A DNA stretch of 64,000 nucleotides from Caproiciproducens sp. NJN-50 (GTDB lineage: Bacteria; Bacillota; Clostridia; Oscillospirales; Acutalibacteraceae): assembly GCF_004103755.1 (NCBI RefSeq), contig NZ_CP035283.1, positions 992,001 to 1,056,000 of the forward strand. The letters are read 5' to 3'. The notes under the pieces are model-generated. The model searched no databases. It saw only the letters and a list, made by a program, of their open reading frames with translations, and had not been told where the DNA came from. A program made the translations under genes and the position numbers. Shown here in pieces: positions 1 through 9,228 of this stretch (positions within the stretch are counted from its first letter, which is position 1; every line of letters begins with the position of its first letter).

Positions 1-768
1 TCGCCTGAGACGAGACCATATCCGGAATCAAATCCGTGGGCCGATTCCGATGTCCCGGGCCGGCTTTGTCCATCGGGTAATTTCTGCGACCGGTTTCCCG
101 CGGATCTCCGGCCGGTACAGGCAGCCTGCGGAGGCGCACAAGCGCAGAACATGCATTCTAATATATCAATGGGAATTTTGGGGAATCCGAACCCTGCAAC
201 CCGGCCTTTTTCCAACAGAGGAAGAGCAGAGAAAAACGGTTGCCCGATCCAAGGCGGAGGTAAGTACCCCCGCTTTTCTTTATGCCGAAATAACCGATCG
301 CGTTGTCGCCAGGATTTCAGTGAAGGGGGAAAGTTAGGAGCCGATGACTTGTGCCAACAAAAAACAGGAAGTATTACGAAGCCCTGTTTCGCTCGTATTC
401 AGATTTAGTAACGCTTGGCCAATTTCAAAAGATGAATTCCATTTATTTTACCATTGTTGTTCTGCTTTTCCGGCTATACATCAAAGATAGAAATTACAAA
501 CAGCAAATTAATATTTTATCTATAACACATAATAATTTAAAAGTAAATGCAAGTATTATACCAATTTACAATTCCTATGTGACGGGTTATAATTTCTTTG
601 TGAACATGAATTCAATAAGTCAACACCCACATGGAAACAAGAGCGAACGCTGTTTCAGCAATGTGTAATTTAGATTTTCTCGCAGATACGGACCTGATTT
701 ATGCGGCGAAGTCGTGAAGCTGAATCATTGTGATTACATAGAAATCGATTGGCGGGGGGCGTCGGGTA
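1..768. other. Left flank, no gene supported
   Basis: Two overlapping frames stay open across roughly the first 400 bases, but neither gives a protein-like composition or a convincing ribosome site. Bases 350-670 are much more AT-rich and also lack a recognisable product. I looked for tmRNA, SRP RNA, RNase P RNA and tRNA features and found none. The stretch may be degraded chromosome beside the element end. Confidence 0.4.
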
Positions 769-905
769 TTGGAAGCTTTAGAAAATGAACTGTATATTGA
801 TATTCAGGAAAAGAGCCGCAAAAAAATTCTTGAGGTTTTTGAATTGGCCAGAGCGATCCAACTGCCGGTGGTCGATCGGAAAAAGGTAGTGGGCATTTTG
901 GATAG
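769..905 (+). pseudogene. CBS-domain-like gene fragment
   Basis: The plus strand encodes about 45 residues ending in ARAIQLPVVDRKKVVGILD, which resembles the second half of a CBS domain (hydrophobic strand, LPVVD, KVVGIL). The frame opens after a stop near 741. The only candidate start is a TTG at 769 without a good ribosome site. Similarity stops near 905, where minus-strand recombinase sequence begins, so the fragment looks cut by an integration or deletion junction. The CBS assignment rests on the motif alone. Confidence 0.35.
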
Positions 906-1491
906 TTCTACCCTCAATGCCAGTTTTTACTCCTTCTTTTATAAAGAAAGTGTTTCGTATAGCATAGACAGATTTGTTTACGATTATCGTCAATCGATCA
1001 AAATCGATATCTTGCCACGTGAGAGGGATAAGTTCTCCTCTCCTTAATCCTGCAAACATCATAATTATTGCGGACAAGCGAGCTCTGTGAGGGGTTTTAA
1101 GAATCCATTGTTGTTCCTCATTTGTTAAGGCTCTCCTGCGCCTTTGAGGAGCTCTGCGAGGGATTTCACGACCTTTAGCTGAATTTTTACATGATACATC
1201 GTTCTCGATAGCCATTTCAAAGATAGCAGAGGCAGTGTTTCGAATGTCCTTTAAGGTTTTTTTCGCCATTGGCTTTTTAGTTACTGGATTTTCTTGAGCT
1301 AAAGATGTAAGCATTGCATCAATACTACGAGGCTTTATTTCCAATATGCTATCATTCCCGAGAAACTCGTAAATGTGTTTAAGCTGACATCTGAGATTCA
1401 TTGCTTGACGAATTGATACACGACCTTGCCTGTATAGATACAATTGTTCGCCCCAATAGCGAAATGTTACGGAATCATTTGCGTCATTCAT
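903..1491 (-). pseudogene. Tyrosine recombinase (phage/ICE integrase), C-terminally truncated
   Basis: Starts at ATG 1491 after an AGAAGG ribosome site. About 195 residues resemble integrative-element recombinases: an N-terminal SAM-like core-binding part, a linker (residues 75-115), then the catalytic domain with FAGLRRGEL carrying the first catalytic Arg and LTWQDIDFDRLTI. Members usually reach 370-400 residues with a His-x-x-Arg box and Tyr nucleophile; here both are missing. The frame runs on for about 40 unrelated residues that are antisense to the CBS-like fragment. It should be inactive. It lies at the edge of the element, where an integrase is expected. Confidence 0.75.
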
Positions 1492-1644
1492 TCAAAAACC
1501 TTCTCTAATAATGTGATGTATTCGCTCGCGAGCATTCAATAGTACTAATATAGCACATTGTCAAACAATTGCATACGGAAATTTCAAAGCTATCCTTTAG
1601 GGACGGCTTTTATTATGCCTCAAATAAAAAAGGAGCTGAAAAGC

Positions 1645-2463
1645 ATGAAAAAACTTACCATGTCAAGAGCACGCCAACTGATTGAACGGGAGTTAGGAAT
1701 TAAAGCAAAAGAGCTTACTACTCCGGAGAGCATGAACAGGAACCCGGAGTTTCCCTGGTATGAGTTGCACGCCGGCAGTCAAACAATCACGGTCAGCACT
1801 TCCGGTTACGGCTCTAACACAAAAGGCAGCGAATTAATCAATCTTTCCGTTACTCATGACAACAGCCTGTCTTATATTAGCGAATACTTTTACACTGACA
1901 CGCTGGAGTACTGCGATGAATACACCCAAAAGAGAAAATATGAAGTCCTCTGCGAAAAAATGGGGATCTCCGACAATGACCCGAAATACAAACGTTTAGG
2001 TGCTGAAGCATCCGATGCCATATTTCGCCATTATCATCAGCCGAAGCAACATTCCCAGTATAAGCCTCTAGCTTTAACCGCCGGTACTCTGCTGCATATA
2101 AATAATAATGCAGCAATATATAACACATACTCCAAGTTTTTCGATTTCAATCCTCACTTTCAGGCATTTGCTTCTCAATTCGTATCTGGTGAATTACCTC
2201 CAAGAGGAACAACCTTCAAATATGTTGGTTACGGGAAACATGAAAAGACGTCTGATGCGATCTTTGTTCTTCAAGATATAAAAACAGGCCATGTGTATCT
2301 TTATAATGCGGCGGGCTGCGAAAAAGATATAATCATTCTCAATGACGCGGAAACGCATAGTAACAGCACTGATTTAAAGAGCCGATTAAAAGAGGCCAGC
2401 AGGGACACAGACGGAAAGTCTGATCATGGATACCGAAAACACCACTCTGATTTAATGTTGTAG
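1645..2463 (+). CDS. Hypothetical element protein (272 aa)
   Basis: Start chosen at ATG 1645 because AGGAGC lies 8 bases upstream; the frame is open 29 codons earlier without such a site. The protein is soluble, without signal peptide or membrane segment. Its N-terminal half is rich in Ser/Thr strands, and the middle (residues 95-125) is charged around YEVLCEKMGISDNDPKYKRL. I do not recognise a family. It is the first gene of a plus-strand run and is followed after 14 bases by the Cys-cluster protein, so co-transcription is likely. Confidence 0.7.
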   Translation: MKKLTMSRARQLIERELGIKAKELTTPESMNRNPEFPWYELHAGSQTITVSTSGYGSNTKGSELINLSVTHDNSLSYISEYFYTDTLEYCDEYTQKRKYEVLCEKMGISDNDPKYKRLGAEASDAIFRHYHQPKQHSQYKPLALTAGTLLHINNNAAIYNTYSKFFDFNPHFQAFASQFVSGELPPRGTTFKYVGYGKHEKTSDAIFVLQDIKTGHVYLYNAAGCEKDIIILNDAETHSNSTDLKSRLKEASRDTDGKSDHGYRKHHSDLML

Positions 2464-2477
2464 GAGGGTCTACAATT

Positions 2478-2786
2478 ATGGAAAAGGAAGAATTTCAGAA
2501 AGCGTTTGTTCTTGCCTGCCGTTTTCTTTCTGATACAATCGGCTGCCCCAAAATCTATACCGAAGAAGAGGATATTCAGGGCTGTACTTCCGATGGCGAG
2601 AATTGCGAGAAAGAAGATCAATGGGAATGCTGGCAACATTATTTTTTGGAGCGCGTATCCACAGAGGAGGTTTGCCGGATCTGCGGCTGCACTCAGGACA
2701 ATGCCTGTCCTGGTGGCTGCTGGTGGATCAAAGAGGACCTGTGCAGCTCCTGTTATGAAAAATTGAAATCACAATCAGCTTCTTGA
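2478..2786 (+). CDS. Small Cys-rich, probably zinc-binding protein (102 aa)
   Basis: Starts after a strong GGAGGG site. The C-terminal third contains CRICGCTQDNACPGGCWW followed by CSSC about ten residues later, a Cys cluster I associate with small phage and mobile-element proteins of unknown role. The N-terminal 60 residues are acidic with a CEKEDQWEC segment. No enzymatic motif is visible. Zinc binding is inferred from Cys spacing. It belongs to the same transcription unit as the 272-aa gene upstream. Confidence 0.7.
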   Translation: MEKEEFQKAFVLACRFLSDTIGCPKIYTEEEDIQGCTSDGENCEKEDQWECWQHYFLERVSTEEVCRICGCTQDNACPGGCWWIKEDLCSSCYEKLKSQSAS

Positions 2787-2835
2787 TTTATTTGTCATGG
2801 AAGATTATAATGAAATGCACACGGGAGGTATGGAC

Positions 2836-3225
2836 ATGGGAAACGAAGAAATGCTCGCTGCGATTAAGAAAATGTTTGTTGAAGAGCGCGCGATTACAGA
2901 TACCAAGCTGGAGGCTATGCAGAAAGCTACGGATTCCAAGCTGGAGTCCATGCAAGCAGATACGGACAGCAAGTTTGAGGCTATGCAGAAAGCCACAGAC
3001 GCGAAGATCGAGGCCGCTCAGAAAGAAACCATCCAGCAAATTAAGGCCCTCTTGGAAAACGGAGTCGAAAAGCAGATCCAGCTTTTGGCGGAAGGTCATG
3101 CGCAGATCCTTGCCCGGCTGCCCGATGCAGAAGAGCAGGGAGAAATCAAAGCCCGCGTCACTACGCTGGAACATGTCGTTTCCGATCATACACGGCAGAT
3201 TAACGAACTACGTCAGGCCCAATAA
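2836..3225 (+). CDS. Coiled-coil protein with 11-residue repeats (129 aa)
   Basis: ATG 2836 is preferred since CGGGAGG lies 7 bases upstream; ATGs at 2797 and 2830 are badly spaced. Residues 15-60 consist of repeats of the type (D/T)KLEAMQKATDS, about four copies of an 11-residue period, followed by a long helix ending in TTLEHVVSDHTRQINELRQ. The whole protein should form a coiled coil. Function is unknown. Tandem repeats of this type can change copy number. An intrinsic terminator follows the gene. Confidence 0.7.
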   Translation: MGNEEMLAAIKKMFVEERAITDTKLEAMQKATDSKLESMQADTDSKFEAMQKATDAKIEAAQKETIQQIKALLENGVEKQIQLLAEGHAQILARLPDAEEQGEIKARVTTLEHVVSDHTRQINELRQAQ

Positions 3226-3249
3226 GGCTTAAATACATACACCATCAGG

Positions 3250-3276
3250 GCAGTCGGATATCCCGGCTGCTTTTTT
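3250..3276 (+). terminator. Intrinsic terminator
   Basis: GCAGTCGG-atatc-CCGGCTGC stem (one G-T pair) followed by six T. It lies between the coiled-coil gene and the next gene of the element. Confidence 0.75.
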
Positions 3277-3330
3277 GATGCCATTGACAAACTTTTCCAA
3301 AAGAGTTATTTTATGAATGGAGGGAATCTT

Positions 3331-3834
3331 ATGAAAAATTTATCGCCTAAAGTAAAAAGGGCTGTTATGTTCGTAGGCATTGGCCTGGTATGTGTCGGTT
3401 GCCTGTCTTTGGTCATGATTCACGCCAATGCCGGGGAAGAGACAGAATCAGCGTCCAGTGAATCCAGCGCGGAAATCATCCTCGGAACGCCGAATCCGGT
3501 TTCCATTCCAGAGATCAGTTCGGAAGCCGGAACCGGTTCCGCTTTTGCGCCGTCTTCCGGTGCTCAGGCCAGCGCGCCGCTGACGACCGTCTCAAAGCCG
3601 ACGTCCACGCCGTCGAAACCGGCGCCGCCCGCAAGCTCGGCTCTAACCGATAAAAGCAAAAAGCCGACCTACTCCAGCAAGCCGACCGCTTCAAAAAGCA
3701 CCACCACAAAGCAAAAATCAGCTGCTGGATATAGCGACCCTGTGTTCGGGAACCAGGTTGGAACCGGAGGGCAAGCAATCAGCGTACCTGATTACGGCGG
3801 CGATATTCACAAGCAGGTCGGAACTATGGATTAA
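3331..3834 (+). CDS. DUF6550-like membrane-anchored element protein (167 aa)
   Basis: ATG 3331 follows GGAGGG at 6 bases; an in-frame ATG at 3313 lacks a site. Residues 1-35 are a Lys-rich start plus one hydrophobic segment (MFVGIGLVCVGCLSLVMI), a signal anchor or signal peptide ending near HANAG. Residues 40-130 are a Ser/Thr/Pro/Ala-rich linker, and the tail YSDPVFGNQVGTGGQAISVPDYGGDIHKQVG is the conserved part. I associate this layout with DUF6550 proteins of Firmicute conjugative elements. It stands just ahead of the large secreted protein, the usual place near the start of a conjugation operon. Confidence 0.65.
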   Translation: MKNLSPKVKRAVMFVGIGLVCVGCLSLVMIHANAGEETESASSESSAEIILGTPNPVSIPEISSEAGTGSAFAPSSGAQASAPLTTVSKPTSTPSKPAPPASSALTDKSKKPTYSSKPTASKSTTTKQKSAAGYSDPVFGNQVGTGGQAISVPDYGGDIHKQVGTMD

Positions 3835-3862
3835 TTTTCAGAAGGTAATTGAATATTTTCGG

Positions 3863-3896
3863 AACACAGTTTGTTGAAAAACAGGCTGTGTTTTTT
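3863..3896 (+). terminator. Intrinsic terminator
   Basis: AACACAG and CTGTGTT form a 7-bp stem with a run of six T, ending only about 20 bases before the next start codon. Confidence 0.6.
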
Positions 3897-3914
3897 ATGT
3901 TTAGGGGGACAGAT

Positions 3915-5657
3915 ATGAAACGGTTAATCGCTATGATTCTTTTTGTTTTCACCGTTGCGTTCAGCGTGAACATCATTGCTTATGCAGGCGACGGGGAAGG
4001 AAATATGAGTGGCGGGGGAGGCGGAATGGGAAGTGGTTCCGCTCAGAATATCTGGCACAATGGTGACGACGGCGTCAGAGTCACCGTTGTGCGGGCAAGC
4101 GATAACAAGCCGGTAACGACGCCGATTGATCTGACAAACAAAAACGAAAGCAATGTCGTTCGGTCATTCAAGAAGAAATGCAAACTACAATATAAAAACG
4201 GGGCATCCCTTGAGGGGAATCTGTCAACTTATACTTACATTAATCCAAGTCAATCGCTTCCGACGGTTATTACGGGGAACAGCAGCAATAACATAGCGGC
4301 AATCAAGGCCTACTTTTGCGCTGAATGGGCTGCAAAACAGATTGCTGGATGGACTGGCATTTCATACGACAAATTGACTGACGGGACCTACAAGCTCCTT
4401 TTGGAGCCTCTCGCTTACTTCACGTTCGAAGGTTTTAAAATGGCCATGACGGCAACTGAGGCGGCGAAATACGATCAAATGTTGAGCGGCGGGCTACGGT
4501 CAAAGATGGTGTCCCTTTCGCATCAAAATCTGCCGCTCTCCATGTTCCTGCAAACGGCGGATATGGGATATCCCGCCTATTCCGGTTCGACCAGCAAGCC
4601 TCAGTCTGATTCGACGATCATTAAGCAGCTCGGCCTGGGCATTGTCAAGTTCAAGGACGATGGTTCCGATCCGATTCCCCCCGCCAGTTCCACGGCAACC
4701 TATCGCACGGATACGGACGTGATCACTTCCGTCACGCTCAGCACGGATGACGAAATTGATCCCGATCATACTGCTAAGGTTACATTCCATATCAGCGGCG
4801 GCAGTTTCACCATGTCCAACGTTGTTATTCCTGAAGGGGAAAGTCAACTGGTGTGGTGCAAGTGGCATACGCCGTCCACGCCGCAGACGGTGAGCATTTC
4901 CGTGTCGGCCTCAAAAGGATCTCTCGATGTTGACAGCATCACGGCCAATATTGTATCGGTTGACGGCCATGAGCCGCCCGATCCGACAGCCAGCGACCGC
5001 AACGACACCTTCTCAACCCCGACCGTTCCTTCCCCTGCAGCGACTACATCCAACACATGGGGAGTGTGGTCCGGCTATTGGGTCCCCAATTGGGTATGGC
5101 ATGAAGACTGGCATTGGGTTTCCGATTCCAGCTCACCGAACGGGGGCCACTGGAAGGACAAAGGGAAATGGGTCGATGAAGGCTCCTGGCATTACGATTT
5201 TACGTCCTATCACGCGAAGCTCTCGGCCAGCATGTCGCTGATGCCCAGCTCACATGATTGGAGCGCCAAAGGGAAAGAAATGAAATCCGGATACGGAGTG
5301 ACCGTCAGCGTTACCAGCGTCAACGGTTCCAACGCGCCCCTGTCCCATGTCACCGCGCCGCAGACGGGCCTGGCTTACTTCCCGGAGTTCGACTATAAAA
5401 CGTACTGGCGGCACCTGGACTGTACAATTTCCGGTACATCGGCATCATTGGAATTTGCAAAAAATAAATACTCGACCTATGAAGATCGAGTACAGTTTAC
5501 ACCGCTTTGGTTCCCTGACGGGACGTACACTGTTTACACCTTCCTGGAGGACGCATGGACTCCGGCCGGGATGCTTTCAGAGAATCTGACGGACTATGTA
5601 AAGATCAATGGAAACGTTTATCAGGATTGGCATATCGGGCCGAAGCTGGTGGAGTAA
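3915..5657 (+). CDS. Large secreted/surface protein of the conjugation module (580 aa)
   Basis: ATG 3915 follows AGGGGG. The first 27 residues are a classic signal peptide (KR, hydrophobic core, AYAGDGEG), then a Gly-rich patch GGGGGMGSG. Residues 30-260 form a mixed domain, 290-370 a beta-rich Ig-like part (VTLSTDDEIDPDHTAKVTF), then a striking Trp/His stretch near 405-450 (WGVWSGYWVPNWVW, HEDWHWV) and a C-terminal beta-rich part. There is no LPXTG or C-terminal membrane anchor. Similar secreted proteins occupy this position in Clostridial conjugative elements. A mating-surface role is inference. The stop is 4 bases before the next ATG. Confidence 0.65.
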   Translation: MKRLIAMILFVFTVAFSVNIIAYAGDGEGNMSGGGGGMGSGSAQNIWHNGDDGVRVTVVRASDNKPVTTPIDLTNKNESNVVRSFKKKCKLQYKNGASLEGNLSTYTYINPSQSLPTVITGNSSNNIAAIKAYFCAEWAAKQIAGWTGISYDKLTDGTYKLLLEPLAYFTFEGFKMAMTATEAAKYDQMLSGGLRSKMVSLSHQNLPLSMFLQTADMGYPAYSGSTSKPQSDSTIIKQLGLGIVKFKDDGSDPIPPASSTATYRTDTDVITSVTLSTDDEIDPDHTAKVTFHISGGSFTMSNVVIPEGESQLVWCKWHTPSTPQTVSISVSASKGSLDVDSITANIVSVDGHEPPDPTASDRNDTFSTPTVPSPAATTSNTWGVWSGYWVPNWVWHEDWHWVSDSSSPNGGHWKDKGKWVDEGSWHYDFTSYHAKLSASMSLMPSSHDWSAKGKEMKSGYGVTVSVTSVNGSNAPLSHVTAPQTGLAYFPEFDYKTYWRHLDCTISGTSASLEFAKNKYSTYEDRVQFTPLWFPDGTYTVYTFLEDAWTPAGMLSENLTDYVKINGNVYQDWHIGPKLVE

Positions 5658-5661
5658 GAAT

Positions 5662-8600
5662 ATGGTGACAATGTTCAATCAGCAAGCGGTACTAAACCCT
5701 ATACTGATAGCTTTTCTATTTGCACCAGCCTATAGTTTGTTTTCCTGTTTTTACAGACAAACATTTCAAATCATCTTTTTACTATTACAAATTTCTATTT
5801 GGGCGATCTATTGGATCACATTATATCTGGAATTCGGTTGGTTGTCTTGTGCAAGCCTTCTAATTGCAATCATTATAAAGTCAATTGCAATACGAATCAT
5901 TCACAGGCTTAATTTGTCTGTAGGCGAACGATATATATTTATCTCAAGTAGTATGTTGATTGGATGGACAAGCGAGGCCCTGGCTGCTTCTTTGTCGGAA
6001 AAGGGCTGCGTCGATCTAGGATATATGGCGTCCCTGCTGGGCGGATCTGAGCGGATCGAATCCATCAAAACCGATTTGCAGGGAGTCATTTTCAAAGACC
6101 CGGAGGCCGGGACAGACCCGTTTTTCGGCTGGAAGCCTGCGGATGAATACTTGTCCGGCAATGTCCGGAAAAAACTCGATGCCGCACGGGAAGCCGCAAA
6201 ACAGAATCCGGCCTACGCCGGAAACGTTGCAGCGCTGGAAAAAGTCCAGCCGAAGGAGCTGACCGCGACGGAGATCAGCGCCCGCCTCGGCGCGAACTGG
6301 ATTAAGCCGGAATACATTGACCAATTCCTGTACGAGACCTTCGACACGCCGATTTCTTTACAGAATGAAAAAGGAATCCGGACGCAGTATTCCCCGGTTT
6401 CGGGCGTCTGGAACATCAGCGGAAAAGGCTTGGACAGCGCAAATAATGTTCAGGTCTACACCACATACGGAACAGGCCGGGCCAACGCTTATCGGATTCT
6501 GGAGGATACGCTAAATTCCAGGACGGTTCAAATTTATGACATCAAAACCGATTTGGACGGAAAAGAGCATCGTGTGCCCAATGTGGAGGAAACGGAGAAT
6601 GCCCAGCAAAAACAGGAGGCGATCAAGGAAGCTTTCCAGAACTGGATCTGGAAAGATCAGGCTCGGCGGCAGGACCTCTGCCGGACCTATAATATCAGGT
6701 TCAACTCCAACAGACCGCGGGAGTACGACGGCAGCCATTTGACTTTCCCCGGCATGAATCCGGAAATCAAGCTGAAGCCCCACCAGCTCAACGCCGTCGC
6801 GCGGGGATTGTACGGAAAAAATGCGCTGTTGGCCCACTGTGTCGGTGCTGGAAAGACCTATGAAATGATCGCGATTGCGATGAAATCCAAGCAGATCGGC
6901 CTGTGTCAGAAAAGCATTCTCGACGTGCCGAACCACCTCACGGAACAGTGGGGCGGCGATTTCCTGCGGCTTTATCCCGGCGCGAAAATCCTTGTTTCGA
7001 CCAAAGCGGATTTTGAGCCGGCAAACCGTAAAAAATTCTGCGCCCGGATTGCGACCGGTGATTATGACGCGGTCATCATCGGATTTTCTCAGTTTGAGAA
7101 AATCCCGGTATCCAGAGAGCGCCAGATCATGATGATTCAGACACAAATGAATGACATTGAGTTCGGCATCGAACAAGCGAAAGAGGACAACGGCGAAAAT
7201 TTCACGATCAAACAGATGGAAAAGACCAAAAAATCACTGGAGGCCCGTTTGGAACGGCTGAACGACGACAGCCGGAAGGATGATGTTGTCACATTCGAGG
7301 AACTCGGCGTCGACCGGCTGTTTGTGGATGAGGCGGACAACTACAAAAACCTGTTTCTCTACACAAAAATGCGGAATGTGGCCGGCGTCGGCCAGACGGA
7401 AGCTCAGAAGTCCAGCGACATGTTTATGAAGTGCCAGTATATGGACGAGCTGACGGACGGGCGCGGCATCACGTTCGCCACCGGGACGCCTGTTTCCAAC
7501 AGTATGACGGAATTGTATACGATGATGCGCTATCTGCAATACAGAATGCTTCAGGAAACAAGTCTACTGTTCTTTGACAGTTGGGCGTCTACTTTCGGGG
7601 AAGTCGTCACAACAAACGAGCTGGCCCCGGAAGGCACCTCATTCCACAGCAAAACGCGGTTCGCGCGGTTTTTCAATTTGCCGGAGCTGCTTAGTCTCTG
7701 GAAGGAAGCCGCGGACATTCAAACCGCCGACATGCTTAAGCTTCCCGTGCCGGAAGTGGAATACGTCAACGTAGTCACACAGCCATCGGAATTCCAACGG
7801 GAGGCGGTACAAGACTTTGGCGAAAGGGCTGAAGCCGTCCGAAACCGGGAAGTTGACCCTTGGGTGGACAACATGCTCAAAATTACGAGCGACGGGAGAA
7901 AGCTGGCGCTGGACCAACGGCTGATGAATCCCCTGCTGCCCGATGATCCGGACAGCAAGGTCAATACGTGTGTAAATAACATCCTGTCTGTTTGGCGCGA
8001 GTCCGCTCCGGTGAAAGGAACGCAGCTGGTATTCTGCGATCTCTCCACTCCAAAAGGGACACAGGAAATTCAAATGGAGGTGGTCGACGGCATCGCACAA
8101 ATGCTACCAAATCAATTTGACGATCTCGCGTTTACCGACGTTTACAACGACATCCACGCAAAACTGATCCGGCAGGGCGTTCCGAAACCGGAAATCGAAT
8201 TTATCCACAACGCCAAGACGGAAATCCAAAAGATGGAATTATTTACAAAAGTGCGGAGTGGTCAGGTCCGCGTTCTGCTCGGCTCGACCGCAAAAATGGG
8301 GGCCGGGACAAACGTACAGGACTGGCTTATTGCGGAACATCATTTAGACTGTCCCTGGAAGCCGCGCGACATTGAGCAGCGCGAGGGACGCATCCTGCGG
8401 CAGGGAAACAACAACCCAAAGGTAAAGATTTTCAGGTACATTACTAAAAACACATTTGATTCATATAACTGGCAGATCATCCAGAATAAGCAGAACTTCA
8501 TCAGCCAAATCATGACCAGCAAGTCACCGGCGCGCAGCTGCGAGGATATTGACGATACCGTCCTCACTTACGCCGAGGTTAAGGCCCTCGCTACCGGCGA

Positions 8601-9228
8601 CCCCCGCATCAAGGAAAAAATGGATCTCGACATTCAGGTAACAAAACTTAAAATGCAGAAGTCCGGATTTCTGTCCCAGCATTATGCGCTGGAGGACAGG
8701 TTGACAACCTTTTATCCGGAGGCAATCCAGGAAAAAACGACGCTGATCTCCGCGCTGGAGGCCGACCGGAAATTCCTTCAGGAGCATCCGTTACCGGATG
8801 CGGAGCATTTTTCCATCACCGTCCGGGGAATGGGCTATACCGATAAAAAGGAGGCCGGAACGGCGCTGATCAAGGAGTGCGGAAAGCTCAGCTGCAAAAA
8901 CGACAAAGCCGAAATTGGCGAATACTGCGGATATTCTATACAGATCCGGTATGATTGGCTGAACAATAAATTCCATGCCATTCTCAAGCGTCAAGCGAAT
9001 CATATGGCGGAGTTGAGTCAGGATCCAATTGGTACGAAAGAGCGCGGAAACGTCTCGGACGGATCGGTGTGGAAAAGATGGCCATGCTGCATAAGATCGG
9101 CTCCGGAACCCGGACGCTGGATAAGCTGCAACGTCTATCGCTGCTCCGTGAAATCTATCGTCCGGACGATACCTCTGAAATCAGCTATGAAAAAATGGCT
9201 GAAAGCGGAATTTGCGATAAAGATCTGA
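5662..9228 (+). CDS. Chimeric ORF: small membrane protein head fused to an internal SNF2-type helicase segment
   Basis: ATG 5662 follows GGAGTAA. Residues 1-100 are AT-rich and hydrophobic (three or four membrane segments) and look like a separate secretion-system membrane protein. From about residue 102 (SEALAASLSEKGCVDLGYM) to 1124 (NHMAELSQDPIGT) the sequence is the middle of the very large SNF2/antirestriction helicases carried by Firmicute conjugative elements: Walker A VGAGKTYEM near 394, Walker B VDEADNYKN near 555, FATGTPVSNSM, and motif VI QREGRILRQGN near 907. Such proteins normally have a long N-terminal part and more C-terminus; both are missing. The last 65 residues are out-of-frame VirB4 sequence. 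The ORF is a recombination product and probably not functional as a helicase. Confidence 0.8.
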   Translation: MVTMFNQQAVLNPILIAFLFAPAYSLFSCFYRQTFQIIFLLLQISIWAIYWITLYLEFGWLSCASLLIAIIIKSIAIRIIHRLNLSVGERYIFISSSMLIGWTSEALAASLSEKGCVDLGYMASLLGGSERIESIKTDLQGVIFKDPEAGTDPFFGWKPADEYLSGNVRKKLDAAREAAKQNPAYAGNVAALEKVQPKELTATEISARLGANWIKPEYIDQFLYETFDTPISLQNEKGIRTQYSPVSGVWNISGKGLDSANNVQVYTTYGTGRANAYRILEDTLNSRTVQIYDIKTDLDGKEHRVPNVEETENAQQKQEAIKEAFQNWIWKDQARRQDLCRTYNIRFNSNRPREYDGSHLTFPGMNPEIKLKPHQLNAVARGLYGKNALLAHCVGAGKTYEMIAIAMKSKQIGLCQKSILDVPNHLTEQWGGDFLRLYPGAKILVSTKADFEPANRKKFCARIATGDYDAVIIGFSQFEKIPVSRERQIMMIQTQMNDIEFGIEQAKEDNGENFTIKQMEKTKKSLEARLERLNDDSRKDDVVTFEELGVDRLFVDEADNYKNLFLYTKMRNVAGVGQTEAQKSSDMFMKCQYMDELTDGRGITFATGTPVSNSMTELYTMMRYLQYRMLQETSLLFFDSWASTFGEVVTTNELAPEGTSFHSKTRFARFFNLPELLSLWKEAADIQTADMLKLPVPEVEYVNVVTQPSEFQREAVQDFGERAEAVRNREVDPWVDNMLKITSDGRKLALDQRLMNPLLPDDPDSKVNTCVNNILSVWRESAPVKGTQLVFCDLSTPKGTQEIQMEVVDGIAQMLPNQFDDLAFTDVYNDIHAKLIRQGVPKPEIEFIHNAKTEIQKMELFTKVRSGQVRVLLGSTAKMGAGTNVQDWLIAEHHLDCPWKPRDIEQREGRILRQGNNNPKVKIFRYITKNTFDSYNWQIIQNKQNFISQIMTSKSPARSCEDIDDTVLTYAEVKALATGDPRIKEKMDLDIQVTKLKMQKSGFLSQHYALEDRLTTFYPEAIQEKTTLISALEADRKFLQEHPLPDAEHFSITVRGMGYTDKKEAGTALIKECGKLSCKNDKAEIGEYCGYSIQIRYDWLNNKFHAILKRQANHMAELSQDPIGTKERGNVSDGSVWKRWPCCIRSAPEPGRWISCNVYRCSVKSIVRTIPLKSAMKKWLKAEFAIKI

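Noticed and set aside
1..408. Two overlapping open frames at the window start
   Set aside because: Composition is not protein-like, no ribosome site is present, and both frames are open over the same bases.
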